Origin: Pyxidicoccus sp. MSG2
GTDB lineage: Bacteria; Myxococcota; Myxococcia; Myxococcales; Myxococcaceae
Reading direction: 5' to 3'
NCBI RefSeq assembly: GCF_026626705.1
Contig: NZ_JAPNKC010000001.1
Coordinates: forward strand, 11,122,001 to 11,186,000
DNA length: 64,000 nucleotides
Below, one piece after another: positions 1 to 9,109 of the stretch (the stretch's first letter is position 1; every line of letters begins with the position of its first letter). The position numbers were made by a program, and so were the translations under genes. The notes beneath the pieces were generated by a model. The model did no database searches. It had not been told where the DNA came from and saw only the letters and a program-made list of their open reading frames with translations.

Positions 1-3000
1 TGGATGGTGTCGCCGTCCGCGAGCGCCTGCTCCAGGGGCTTGAGCAGCACGGCGCCCACGCCTTCACCGGGCACGTAGCCCGTGCCTCCTTCGCCGAAGC
101 TCCGGCACCGCCCGTCCGTCGACAGGAAGCGGAGCTGGCCGAGGTACAGGTACTTGTCCGGATGGAGCGAGAGGTTCACGCCGCCGGCCAGCGCCATGGA
201 GCTCTCACCGTCGAGGATGCTCTGGCAGGCGAGGTGCACGGCGGTGAGCGACGACGAGCACGCCGTGTCGAGGGCGATGCTCGGACCGGTGAGGTCGAGG
301 AAGTAGGAGACGCGGTTGGCAATCTGCCAGTAGAGCGAGCCGGGCCCCGCATAGCGTCCATGGAAGGTGCCCTGCTCGGCGGTGATGACCGAGTACTCGT
401 TCCACATCGCGCCGACGAAAAGGCCGACGTTCGCCTCGCGCAGGAGCTTCCGGTTTCCGTAGCCGGCGTGCTCCAGCGTCTCCCAGGCGCACTCGAGGAA
501 GAGGCGCTGCTGGGGATCCATCTGCTCCGCCTCGCGGACGGAGATGTTGAAGAAGAGCGGGTCGAACTTGTCGACGTCGTCGATGAAGCCGCCCCAGCGC
601 CCATAGGTCGTGTCCGCGTGGGTCGGGTCGGCATGGAAGTAGCGGCGGTAGTCCCACCGGTCGGCGGGAATCTCGGTGATGCAGTCGCGGCCGGCGAGGA
701 GGTTGCGCCAGTAGGTCTCGACGTCGGGCGCCTTCGGGAAGCGACCGCTCATGCCGATGACGGCGATGGCCCGCTCCGGCACGGAGGCGGCGGACCTGGT
801 CGGGCGGGAGGGCTTCTCCGCTCGTGGCTGGGGCGCGGGCACGGGTACGGCGGGAGTGCTCGCTCGCGGTGCGCGTGACGCCAGGTAGACGGCCAGCTCG
901 CGGAGGTTGGGTCGCTCGAAGAGGAGCGTCGGGGAGAGGCCGTCGTACCGCCGGTCCAGCTCCTTCATGATGTCCTTCACCATGATGGACTCGACGCCGA
1001 GGGCGAAGAACGACTCCTCCCGGTCGACCGCCGAGGGCTCCGCGCCAATCCGCGCGGCGATGAGCCCGGTCAGCCAGCCTTCGAGTGCGGCCGGATCGCT
1101 CGGCTGCGTGGCGGGTGTGGCGGCACGACTGTCGGCCTCGGGAGTGGGAGCAACGGGTGCGGGCGCGACGTCCGCGGCGATGAGCCGCTCCCCGAAGGGA
1201 TGACCGTCCCCAGGACCCAGGACGATGATTCGCTCCTCGGGCCCGGTCAGCGCCGCGTCGAGCGCGGCGAACGCGGGCGCGTCCTCGAGGAGGGTGATTC
1301 CCCTCGCTGCGAGCTGCTCGATGGCCCGCTCGTCGCGCCCCATCCCACCGTCCGCCCAGAGGGTCCAGTTCACGGCCAGGCTGCGCCCCGGACGGCCCCG
1401 CGCCCTGCGGAAATCCATGAACGCGTCGAGGAACGCATTGGCCGCGGCGTAGTCGACCTGACCGACGTTGCCGACCTCCGCGACGACCGACGAGTAGACG
1501 CTGAAGAAGTCGAGCGGCTCGGTCGCGGTGAGCTCGTCCAGGAGCCATGCTCCGAGGACCTTCGGGCGGAGCACACGGTCGAACGAGTCGGGCTCCTTGC
1601 TGAAGATGAGCCGGTCCGCGAGGACGCCCCCGGAGTGGATGACTCCGTGGATGGGACCCAGGCTCTCCCTCACTCGCGCGAGGGTTGCCGCGAGCGCGTC
1701 ACGTTCGGTGACGTCGGTCGGGAAGTAACGGACGTGGGCGCCGGTGCCGCTGACCTCCAGTTCCCGGATGACCTGCTCGATGTCCGGTGACAGCGGAGAG
1801 CGCCCCACGAGGGCGATGCGTGCGTTCCGCGTCCTCGCGGCGAGGTGCGCCGCGGTCTTCCGGCCAATCCCACCGGCACCTCCGACGACGACGTAGACAC
1901 CACCGTCACGATACGGAGATGCACTCCGGCCCAGTCGCGCACGTGCCACGCGGGGAACGAAGCGACGGCCCTTCCTCCAGACCACGACATGCTCGGAGCC
2001 AGAGGCCGCGAGGCACTCAGCGCGGAGCGTGTGCAGGAGCATGACGTCGTCCGCGCCGTGCTGCTCGAAGTCGACGACGACGGGTCGGAGCTTCTTGTAC
2101 TCGAGCGCGATGGTCCGCGCCGCGCCCGCGACGCCCGCCGCCGCGTAGCCGCCCGCCGTGTCGCCAGGGCTGACGGAGAAGGTCTCACGCAGCGCGACCG
2201 CGATTCGCACGGACTTGAAGCGCGACGCCCCCGCCGCCTTCGCGAGGAGGAAGAGTGCCCGCGCGCCGCGCGCCTGGCGTTGCCAGAGGGCCGACGCGGT
2301 GGAAGCGGGCTCCGAATCCGCCGCGAGGAGGACGTAGATGCACAGCGGTCCTTCGGCTGTTCCGAGCTCCTCGGTGGCACGGCGGAGGAGGTGCGTCCAG
2401 CCGGCCGGGTCCTCGGGGTCGAAGTGGAGCTCTCCGGGCCGGGCGTCCGTGGAGGCACGAGCCACGAGGACGGGCCCGTCCGCCGCCAGCACGCGCCCCA
2501 GCGCGTCGCCGTCGGCGCGAGGAGGCAGGACGAGGAGCGACGCGCCACGGACGGCGGGCACGGACGGAGCGTCGACCGCCATCCAGCGAGGCGCATACAG
2601 GCCCGTGCCTTCGATGCGAGCAGGAACCTCAACGAGGGCAGAGCGCTGATTGAGCGGCACATCCTGTCCCATGCCGTCAGTGCCAGCCGTCGGGACGTCA
2701 TTCCGGACAGGACGCTTGTCGAGAGGTGCATCCCGCCCCGCACCCTCGATGCCCGCCGGAACGTCATCCGTCGACGAGCGCGCATCGAGGAATCCGGCCG
2801 GCACTCGGCGGAAGACGGCGCCTTCCAGCTCGACGAGCGGCGTGCCCGCCGGAGTGCGCGCAATCACGTCGGCCTGGAGGTCTCCACCCCGCTCGCTCAC
2901 GGTGCTGGTCGCGAGCTCCACCGTCACAGCGCCGGCGAGAGGTCCCAGGAAGCGTATCCGCCGGATGAAGAAGGGGATGAGGAGCGAGCCGCCCTGGAGC

Positions 3001-6000
3001 CGCCCATCCAGGAGCGCGAGCGCCACGACGCACTGGAGGATGCCGTCGAGTAGCGCCGCGTCCACGTCTCCCGCACCCGGGGCCCCTTCGAGACGTGCGA
3101 CGAGCTTCCCCTCCACCCGCCCGAGGCCACGGACGACGCGGAGGCTCTCGCCATAGCCGTACCCCAGGCTCGCGAGGCGCGAGTAGAGCTCCGAGGGCTC
3201 GGCGATTGCCGTGGGGGGCGCGGAGGCCGGAGGCCCGAAGGTGGCTCCGGGCGCGGGCGAGCTCGCACTGAAGGCGCCGGAGCAGAGCGCCTTGTCTCCA
3301 GTGCGCACGATGAAGCGGCCGGAGGTTTCGGTGTCGACCGTGTAGGCCAGCGCGTCCGCGACGAGGGCTGGCGTGTGGAGCGAGACCTCGTGCAGGGCAT
3401 TGACGCCCGGGAGATGGCGGCGCGCGGCGAACAGCGCGGCGCGCATCAGCGCGGCGCCAGGTGCGAGCAGACGTCCGTCGATGCGGTGGTCTCGGATGAT
3501 GGAGTCACTCGCGCGCCAGATGCCGCCGCTGGTTCCCGGCGCGGCATTGATGGCGACCTCGAGGCCCGTCGCGCTTCCGGAATCCGTGCTCCTGGGACTC
3601 ATCACGGTGGACCTCGCTGCATCGGCGTTCGGGGACGTGCCCGTCAGCGGCGCGTCCACCCGGGGCGGAGGGAAGGGCGTCCCGTCGAACACGTAACCCG
3701 GCAGGCGGAACCTCTGGTGCGGACGCCCCTCCGCGTAACGGGCCCACGCGAGCTCCAAGCCCCCCCGCCAGAGAGCGAGCAGTGCCCCGAGCTTCGCGGC
3801 CTCGGCTTCACCCTCGAGTGCGACGACGAGTGACGGAGCGTCCAGGGGCTCGGAAGGAGCCCCGAGGCAAAGCACCGGGCCGGTGACGCCGGGAAGCAGA
3901 CCTTCACGGCCGACAGCACGCCCGCGCAGCTCGGACGCGGAGAGCTCCCCATCAGGGCCAGGGAGTGGCGTTCCAGGGCCGCGCGCGGCCGAGCACGCAT
4001 CCACCTTCGACCCACGGTTCAACCGGCGGGCGAGCGCGCTGGCGGCGGCGGCGGGAGCGTGCGCGTCGGGCGCGCACAACAACCGTACGAGCTCGTCGGG
4101 TAGGAGGAACTCATCCGCGACCAGCCCGGCGAGCTCGGCGAGCTTCGCGTCACCAGGCAGCGGAATCTCTCCGAGGGCCCACTTGCGCTCCAGACGCAGG
4201 CGACTCACCGCGAGGACGAGCGCCGCGAGGCGTTCGTCGCCGGGAGGAGGTCCTTCGAGAAGCGACTCCAACGTACGGCCCACCGTGGCGAGCGGCTGCC
4301 GCCACTCCTCCAGATGCCGAGAGAAGGTGTGCTGCGTCCCGAACAGGAGCCGCGCCTCCGCGGCGGCCTTGCGGACGCCCTCGCCATCCACCTGGAACCC
4401 GGAGACGAGCTCCCGGAGCAGCGCGGTGTCCGCCTCCCAGGGCTCCAGCACCTCCCCGGAGACGGGATGGACACACGGCCGCCGTGGACGGCGGAGCGCG
4501 ACGCGCGCGCCCTCATGGCCCGGAAGGAGCGCCCGCAGTGCCTCGTCGAAGGGGAGGGCGCCCGAGGCGACGAGCGTGGCCGCAGTGTTTCCCGCGAGCA
4601 GCCGGAACGAGAGGCCCGCCTGGGTGAGGCTCTCGGCAAGCGCACACTGCACGCACAGCGCGAGCGCCGGACGGAGCTCCACCGGGAACGCATCCCCCGA
4701 GCAGAGGAGCGCCTCCGCGGAACTCCAGCCGCCCCGCGCGAGGAGCGGCGCGGCGAGTTGCTCGAAGGCCGCTGCGAACAGCGGGTCGCAGGCGTGCAGT
4801 TCACGCGCCGCGGCCAGTCCTCTCGTGGGGAGCTCGCCGAAGAAGAGGGCAGGGGGTTCCACCGTGACAGCAGGCAGCGGTGTCTCCTCCTTCGTGAGGG
4901 CCGCCTCCAGCTCGGCGGGCGTTCGCACCACCGCGCCGAAGCGCCGCTTGAAGGAACGGCCCGTCTCCTGGAGCGTCAGGCAGGCGTCGCGAAGCGCCGC
5001 GCCGTCGAAGCCCGGCACACGCACGCGCTCCGCCCACTTCGCCTTGAGCTCGCGGAGACTCGTCTCCGTCCGGGCGGAGAGGACGAACGCGAACGGCGCC
5101 CCGGACACCACCGCGTCTTCACTTCCTGCCCGGTACTCCTCGACCACCACGTGACTGTTCACGCCCCCGAAGCCGAACGAGCTGACCCCCGCGCGCAGCG
5201 GGCCCCCGAGCGGCCGGACCCACGGTTGGGCGACGCGGGCGGGAACGAACGGCGACCGCTCGAAGTCGATGAGCGGGTTGAGGGTGCGCAGGTTCAGCGT
5301 CGGAGGAACCTGCTCGTGCCGCATCATCAGCAGGGTCTTGATGAGCCCCGCGACGCCCGCCGCCGCCTCCAGGTGGCCGATGTTCGTCTTCACCGAGCCG
5401 ATGGCGCAGAAGCCGCGCCGCTCCGTGCTCGTGCGGAACGCCTCCGTGAGCGCTGCCACCTCCACCGGGTCACCGAGCGATGTCCCCGTCCCGTGCGCCT
5501 CCACGTAGGTGAGCGTCTCGGGTGCGACGTCGGCATCGCGGCACGCCGCGAGGATGACGTCCCGCTGGGCGCTCACCCGTGGCGCGGTCAGCGACGTCGC
5601 CCGGCCGACGTGGTTCACCGCCGAGCCCCGGATGACGCCGTGGATGATGCTCCCGTCCCGCTCGGCGTCCTCCAGACGCTGGAGCAGGATGACGCCCACT
5701 CCTTCACCGGGCACGTAGCCGTCCGCGTCCTTGTCGAAGGTGCGGCACTGCCCCGTCGGGCTCAGCATCCGCGCCTTGCCGAAGGACACGTACTTCCACG
5801 GGCTGAAGTCCAGGCTGACGCCCGCCACGAGGCAGTAGTCCGCCTCGTCGAGCAGCAGCGCCCGCCTCGCATGGTGGAGCGCCACGAGCGAGGACGAGCA
5901 GGCGGTGTCCAGCGTCACGCTCTCGCCACTCAAGCCCAGGTGGTACGAGACGCGGTTGGCCATCATGCACGCGTACGTGCCTGCGCCCGCGTGGCTCTCC

Positions 6001-6476
6001 GTCTCCACGCCCGGCGCGTACACGCTCTGGTAGTGGTCCATCGCCATCGCACCGACGAAGACGGACGTCCGGGCGCGCGCGAGGGTGTCGACGGAGATGC
6101 CCGCGTCCTCGAGGCAGTGCCACGTCTCCTCCAGGAGCAGGCGCTGCTGCGGGTCCATGCCGCGCGCCTCGCGGGGCGAGACGTTGAAGAACGCGTGGTC
6201 GAACCGGTCGAAGCCGCGAAGGAAGGCACCCCAGCGACTGGTGGACCGATTCGGCGCGCCGATGTCCGGCGAGTACCACCGCTCCACGTCCCAGCGGTCC
6301 GCCGGCACTTCCGTGACGGAGTTGAGACCCGAGGCGAGATTGCGCCAGAAGCCCGCGGAGTCATCCGCCGAGGGAAACCGGCAGGCCAGGCCCACGACGG
6401 CGGCGTCGCGCCCGCGGCGAGCCCCGTCCCCTGACAGAGCCGGCCCGAGCGAGCCAATGTTGGACTTCTCTGTCAT
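1..6476 (-). CDS. Modular polyketide synthase, trans-AT-like (3' end outside window)
   Basis: Open frame of 2158 codons from ATG at 6476 that runs off the left edge. Domain order seen: KS1 (about residues 20-440, active Cys193 in DTACSSS, His motifs EAHGTG and NIGHLEAAAG); a degenerate acyltransferase-like stretch (about 530-870); DH (about 960-1230, HxxxGxxxxP in DHRIDGRLLAPG and a DxxxQ motif); KR (about 1520-1720, GGAGGIG, Tyr in QVDYAAAN); ACP (phosphopantetheine Ser1830 in GVESI); KS2 (from about 1900, Cys2073). With no working AT, malonyl units must come from a free-standing AT, as in trans-AT PKSs. The module should extend and reduce a chain to an alkene. Starting with a KS implies that an upstream PKS subunit feeds it. 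A sigma70-like promoter lies at 6593-6622. The exact product is unknown. Confidence 0.93.
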   Translation of the reverse strand, partial: MTEKSNIGSLGPALSGDGARRGRDAAVVGLACRFPSADDSAGFWRNLASGLNSVTEVPADRWDVERWYSPDIGAPNRSTSRWGAFLRGFDRFDHAFFNVSPREARGMDPQQRLLLEETWHCLEDAGISVDTLARARTSVFVGAMAMDHYQSVYAPGVETESHAGAGTYACMMANRVSYHLGLSGESVTLDTACSSSLVALHHARRALLLDEADYCLVAGVSLDFSPWKYVSFGKARMLSPTGQCRTFDKDADGYVPGEGVGVILLQRLEDAERDGSIIHGVIRGSAVNHVGRATSLTAPRVSAQRDVILAACRDADVAPETLTYVEAHGTGTSLGDPVEVAALTEAFRTSTERRGFCAIGSVKTNIGHLEAAAGVAGLIKTLLMMRHEQVPPTLNLRTLNPLIDFERSPFVPARVAQPWVRPLGGPLRAGVSSFGFGGVNSHVVVEEYRAGSEDAVVSGAPFAFVLSARTETSLRELKAKWAERVRVPGFDGAALRDACLTLQETGRSFKRRFGAVVRTPAELEAALTKEETPLPAVTVEPPALFFGELPTRGLAAARELHACDPLFAAAFEQLAAPLLARGGWSSAEALLCSGDAFPVELRPALALCVQCALAESLTQAGLSFRLLAGNTAATLVASGALPFDEALRALLPGHEGARVALRRPRRPCVHPVSGEVLEPWEADTALLRELVSGFQVDGEGVRKAAAEARLLFGTQHTFSRHLEEWRQPLATVGRTLESLLEGPPPGDERLAALVLAVSRLRLERKWALGEIPLPGDAKLAELAGLVADEFLLPDELVRLLCAPDAHAPAAAASALARRLNRGSKVDACSAARGPGTPLPGPDGELSASELRGRAVGREGLLPGVTGPVLCLGAPSEPLDAPSLVVALEGEAEAAKLGALLALWRGGLELAWARYAEGRPHQRFRLPGYVFDGTPFPPPRVDAPLTGTSPNADAARSTVMSPRSTDSGSATGLEVAINAAPGTSGGIWRASDSIIRDHRIDGRLLAPGAALMRAALFAARRHLPGVNALHEVSLHTPALVADALAYTVDTETSGRFIVRTGDKALCSGAFSASSPAPGATFGPPASAPPTAIAEPSELYSRLASLGYGYGESLRVVRGLGRVEGKLVARLEGAPGAGDVDAALLDGILQCVVALALLDGRLQGGSLLIPFFIRRIRFLGPLAGAVTVELATSTVSERGGDLQADVIARTPAGTPLVELEGAVFRRVPAGFLDARSSTDDVPAGIEGAGRDAPLDKRPVRNDVPTAGTDGMGQDVPLNQRSALVEVPARIEGTGLYAPRWMAVDAPSVPAVRGASLLVLPPRADGDALGRVLAADGPVLVARASTDARPGELHFDPEDPAGWTHLLRRATEELGTAEGPLCIYVLLAADSEPASTASALWQRQARGARALFLLAKAAGASRFKSVRIAVALRETFSVSPGDTAGGYAAAGVAGAARTIALEYKKLRPVVVDFEQHGADDVMLLHTLRAECLAASGSEHVVVWRKGRRFVPRVARARLGRSASPYRDGGVYVVVGGAGGIGRKTAAHLAARTRNARIALVGRSPLSPDIEQVIRELEVSGTGAHVRYFPTDVTERDALAATLARVRESLGPIHGVIHSGGVLADRLIFSKEPDSFDRVLRPKVLGAWLLDELTATEPLDFFSVYSSVVAEVGNVGQVDYAAANAFLDAFMDFRRARGRPGRSLAVNWTLWADGGMGRDERAIEQLAARGITLLEDAPAFAALDAALTGPEERIIVLGPGDGHPFGERLIAADVAPAPVAPTPEADSRAATPATQPSDPAALEGWLTGLIAARIGAEPSAVDREESFFALGVESIMVKDIMKELDRRYDGLSPTLLFERPNLRELAVYLASRAPRASTPAVPVPAPQPRAEKPSRPTRSAASVPERAIAVIGMSGRFPKAPDVETYWRNLLAGRDCITEIPADRWDYRRYFHADPTHADTTYGRWGGFIDDVDKFDPLFFNISVREAEQMDPQQRLFLECAWETLEHAGYGNRKLLREANVGLFVGAMWNEYSVITAEQGTFHGRYAGPGSLYWQIANRVSYFLDLTGPSIALDTACSSSLTAVHLACQSILDGESSMALAGGVNLSLHPDKYLYLGQLRFLSTDGRCRSFGEGGTGYVPGEGVGAVLLKPLEQALADGDTI
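4300..4880 (-). other. Degenerate acyltransferase remnant within the PKS
   Basis: Residues about 533-725 of the PKS follow the layout of a cis acyltransferase. There is an N-terminal strand where FPGQGSQ is expected (here FFGELPT), then the helix DPLFAAAFE, then the position of the nucleophile elbow GHSxG. That elbow reads AGNTAAT (about residue 628, near 4590), so both the nucleophilic Ser and the flanking glycine are gone. The hydrophobic framework remains. It therefore looks like a dead AT kept as a structural or docking segment. Alignment by eye only. Confidence 0.6.
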
Positions 6477-6592
6477 GGCTGATCGATCTCGGTGGGATTC
6501 CGGTCCGCGGCGCTATCGGTCAGGCCTGCCCTCCTTCTCCCCCATAGGAAGGTGCGGCGCGGTATGCGGCAGGCCCGGGATGTTTCATGAAA

Positions 6593-6622
6593 TTTATATT
6601 TCGCCGCTCCTGCATGTTTCAA
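6593..6622 (-). promoter_or_regulatory. Putative sigma70-type promoter for the PKS
   Basis: Read on the minus strand, TTGAAA (6622-6617) and TATAAA (6598-6593) are separated by 18 bp. It lies in one of the few AT-rich patches of the window, about 110 bp upstream of the PKS start and just beyond the hairpin that ends the P450 transcript. Confidence 0.5.
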
Positions 6623-6633
6623 GAGAGGGCGAG

Positions 6634-6663
6634 CAACCTCGCGCGCGAGGACGCGCGAGGTTG
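6634..6663 (-). terminator. Hairpin after the P450 gene
   Basis: Perfect 12-bp inverted repeat: CAACCTCGCGCG at 6634-6645 and its complement at 6652-6663, with a 6-nt loop. It begins 6 bp after the stop codon that the P450 would have if its frameshift were corrected (6669). No U-run follows, so it may end or stabilise the transcript without being a textbook intrinsic terminator. Confidence 0.55.
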
Positions 6664-6668
6664 TCAGG

Positions 6669-8038
6669 TCAGCCTGTCGCCGCCACGGAGCGCTCGCGCG
6701 GTGAGACGTGGAAGACGATTCCGTCTCGCGGACGCAGGTTCACCGACGGCAGCGGCACCACCGGATGAGAAGGCTCAGCCGCAGGCGGAAGCGCTGGATG
6801 ACCATGGTCAGACACATGATCATCTCCACCATGGAGAGGTCCTTCCCCAGGCAGATGCGCGGCCCACCGGAGAAGGGGAAGAGCGCGAAGCGGTGGCGGC
6901 CAGCCGAGCGCTCCTCGGAGAAGCGCTCGGGCTCGAAGCGCTCCGGGTCCTGCCAGAAGTCGCGGTGCCGGTGAATTTCATACATGAACATCGTCACGCG
7001 GGCGCCGGCCTTGATGTGGAACCCACCAATCACGTCGTCCTTGAGCGGCGTGCGCTCCACCACCCAGGCGGGCGGGTAGAGCCGCATCGTCTCCTCGAGC
7101 ACCATCTGGCAGTAACGCAGGCGCGGCAGGTCCGCGAAGGTCGGCGGCCGGTCTCCCACCACCTGGGCAATCTCCGCCGCCAGCCGCTCTTCCTTGTCCG
7201 GATTGAGCGAGAGCAGGTAGCAGGCCCACGAGAGCACGTTCGCTGGCGACTCGTGGCCGGCGACGAGCAGCGTCTTGATTTCGTCCCGGAGGTGCTCGTC
7301 GCTCATGCCCTTGCCGGCCTCGTCGCGCGCCCGCACGAGGGCGGTGAGCAGGTCGCCGCGGTCCTCGCCCTGGCGCCGGTCCTCGATGAGCCGGCGGACG
7401 ATGTCATTGAGCACGCCCACGTGGCGTCCCACGCGCTGGCGCGCCGGGGTGGGGAAGTCGCGCGGCAGCTTGATGGGGGCATTCACCCGCTTCATGATGA
7501 AGTCGAATGCGACGCGCATCGCCTCGCTCACCTGCGGCGCGTCCTCCGCCAGGTCGATGTTGAAGAGGATCTTCCCGGTGAGGCTCAGCAGCAGGCGCAT
7601 GAACTCGCTGTAGACGTCGAGCGGGCGGCCCTCGCGGACCGCCGCGTCCCACCGCCCCAGCATCACGTTCGAGCTCTCCGACACCTTGGTGAAGTAACGC
7701 TCCAGGTGGCTGCGAGAGAATGCCGGGTGGATGAGCTTGCGCTGGCTCCGCCAGTACTCCATGTCGTTCGTCGTCAGCTGGCCGTCGCCGAGCAGGACGC
7801 TGAACTCGTGGTAGATGGAGCTCTTGCGATAATTCGTGTGGTTGTCCTGAAGGACGTGTTTGGCGTAGTCCGGGTGATTGAGCAGATACACCAGCATCGG
7901 CCCGATCTTCACCTTCACCAGATCGCCATACGTCCGGGAGATACGGCTCATCGCCCCGAGCGCGTCGCGCGTCAGGTCCGGCGTCAGCCGCAACGCCTCG
8001 ATGAACCCCGGTCCGGGCGGTTGCTTCGCTTCACTCAT
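6669..8038 (-). CDS. Cytochrome P450 monooxygenase, frameshifted near its C-terminus
   Basis: Haem-thiolate monooxygenase, probably an oxidative tailoring enzyme for the adjacent polyketide. I-helix AGHES (about residue 260), the ExxR pair in EETMR (about 313) and the haem Cys396 in FSGGPRICLGK are all present. As given, the frame shifts after residue about 421 (RLRLS) and stops at 6740 with a nonsense tail. Adding one base near 6771-6774 restores a typical ending (PVVPLPSV...LRPRDGI) that stops at 6669, giving 456 residues, normal for the family. So there is either a one-base deletion or a sequencing error. Start chosen at MSEAKQ (8038); an in-frame ATG 21 bp upstream is also possible. Electron-transfer partners are not in the window. 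Confidence 0.9.
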
Positions 8039-8255
8039 TCCCGTTGTCGTCCCACCCATGGGTCAATGGGCATCACCGGACCGCGGTCGCGGTCTGGCGC
8101 TACCCTTCTCCTTTCGGACCAGAAGTGCGTACCGCCGAGCCGCGCCGTGCAGGGGCGGTGTGTATCGAGAGCGTCCGCGTGAGCATACACCCTTGGAGCA
8201 GTGGAGGATCGCTCTGTAACGCAGGGGGCTGACATTGGCTTGTCGCCGGGCGGCG

Positions 8256-8284
8256 TTGACGCATGTCAGTGTGGCCGGAATACT
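8256..8284 (+). promoter_or_regulatory. Putative promoter of the thioesterase gene
   Basis: TTGACG (8256-8261) and AATACT (8279-8284) with a 17-bp spacer, about 54 bp of leader before the ATG at 8345. It sits in the 306-bp divergent gap between the P450 and thioesterase genes, where no further gene is seen. Confidence 0.45.
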
Positions 8285-8344
8285 TCGCACATCTCCCCAG
8301 CCGCCCTCCTGCTGCCGGAAGGATTTCGCGCTGCGAAACCCATC

Positions 8345-9091
8345 ATGAAAGAGCAATGGATCTACCGCCGGCCGTTCCCGGCCGCCCGGATGCGGCTGTT
8401 CTGTCTTCCCTACGCAGGAGGTGGCTCATCGATTTACAGCCGCTGGCAGGCGGGCTTCCCGGAGGACATCGAAGTCTGTGCGGTGGAGCTTCCGGGACGA
8501 CGTGCCCGGTTGCGTGAGCCCCCCATCCGCAGGGCCGCGCCGCTGGTCGAGGCCATTTCCCAGGGCCTCGAGCCCTACCTCGACCTTCCTTTCGTCTTCT
8601 TCGGCCACAGCATGGGCGCGCTGCTCGCCTTCGAACTGGCGCTGAGCCTGCGACGGGCCGGGAAGCCGGGCCCGCGAGCGCTCTTCCTCAGTGCCGCGTC
8701 CGCGCCGCACCTGCCGAAGGCCCGCCGCCTCCTCTGGAACCTGAGCGACGCCGACTTCCTCTCCGCCATTCGCGGCTACGGCGGCACGCCCGAAGAGGTC
8801 TTCTCCGAGCCCGACCTGCTCGCGCTCTTCCTCCCCGTCCTCCGGGCGGACTTCGAGGTCTTCGACACCTACGAGTATGAGGATGACGGGCCGCTCGACT
8901 GCCCGCTGCATGTCTATGGCGGACGGGACGACGAGCGGGCCACGCCGGGGCAGCTTCGCGCCTGGGGAGAGCTGGCGTCGAACCTGGAGTCCGTCGAGCT
9001 CTTCCCGGGTGGGCACTTCTATCTGCACGAGCAGCGCCCGGCGCTCACCGCCGCGATTTCGCGCGAGCTCGCGGGCCTTCGCACCGGCTGA
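8345..9091 (+). CDS. Type II thioesterase
   Basis: 248-residue alpha/beta hydrolase of the GrsT/TesA type, which clears wrongly loaded acyl groups from PKS carrier proteins. The N-terminal FCLPYAGGG is typical of the family. The triad is visible: Ser89 in FGHSMG, an Asp in the GGRDD region (about 195), and His224 in GGHFYLHE. Transcribed divergently from the P450 and PKS, with which it probably works. Start chosen at ATG 8345; upstream in-frame starts would run into the promoter region. No strong ribosome site is visible. Confidence 0.92.
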   Translation: MKEQWIYRRPFPAARMRLFCLPYAGGGSSIYSRWQAGFPEDIEVCAVELPGRRARLREPPIRRAAPLVEAISQGLEPYLDLPFVFFGHSMGALLAFELALSLRRAGKPGPRALFLSAASAPHLPKARRLLWNLSDADFLSAIRGYGGTPEEVFSEPDLLALFLPVLRADFEVFDTYEYEDDGPLDCPLHVYGGRDDERATPGQLRAWGELASNLESVELFPGGHFYLHEQRPALTAAISRELAGLRTG

Positions 9092-9109
9092 GCGGGGAGG
9101 GCGCCCGGC

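Noticed and set aside
162..6434. Long plus-strand open frames opposite the PKS (for example 4314-6434)
   Set aside because: They have Arg/Ala/Gly/Pro-rich, motif-free translations typical of the antisense of high-GC genes; the minus strand carries clear PKS domains.
8159..8200. GTGTAT...ATACAC dyad in the P450/thioesterase gap
   Set aside because: Only six bases per arm with a long spacer; too weak to call as an operator.
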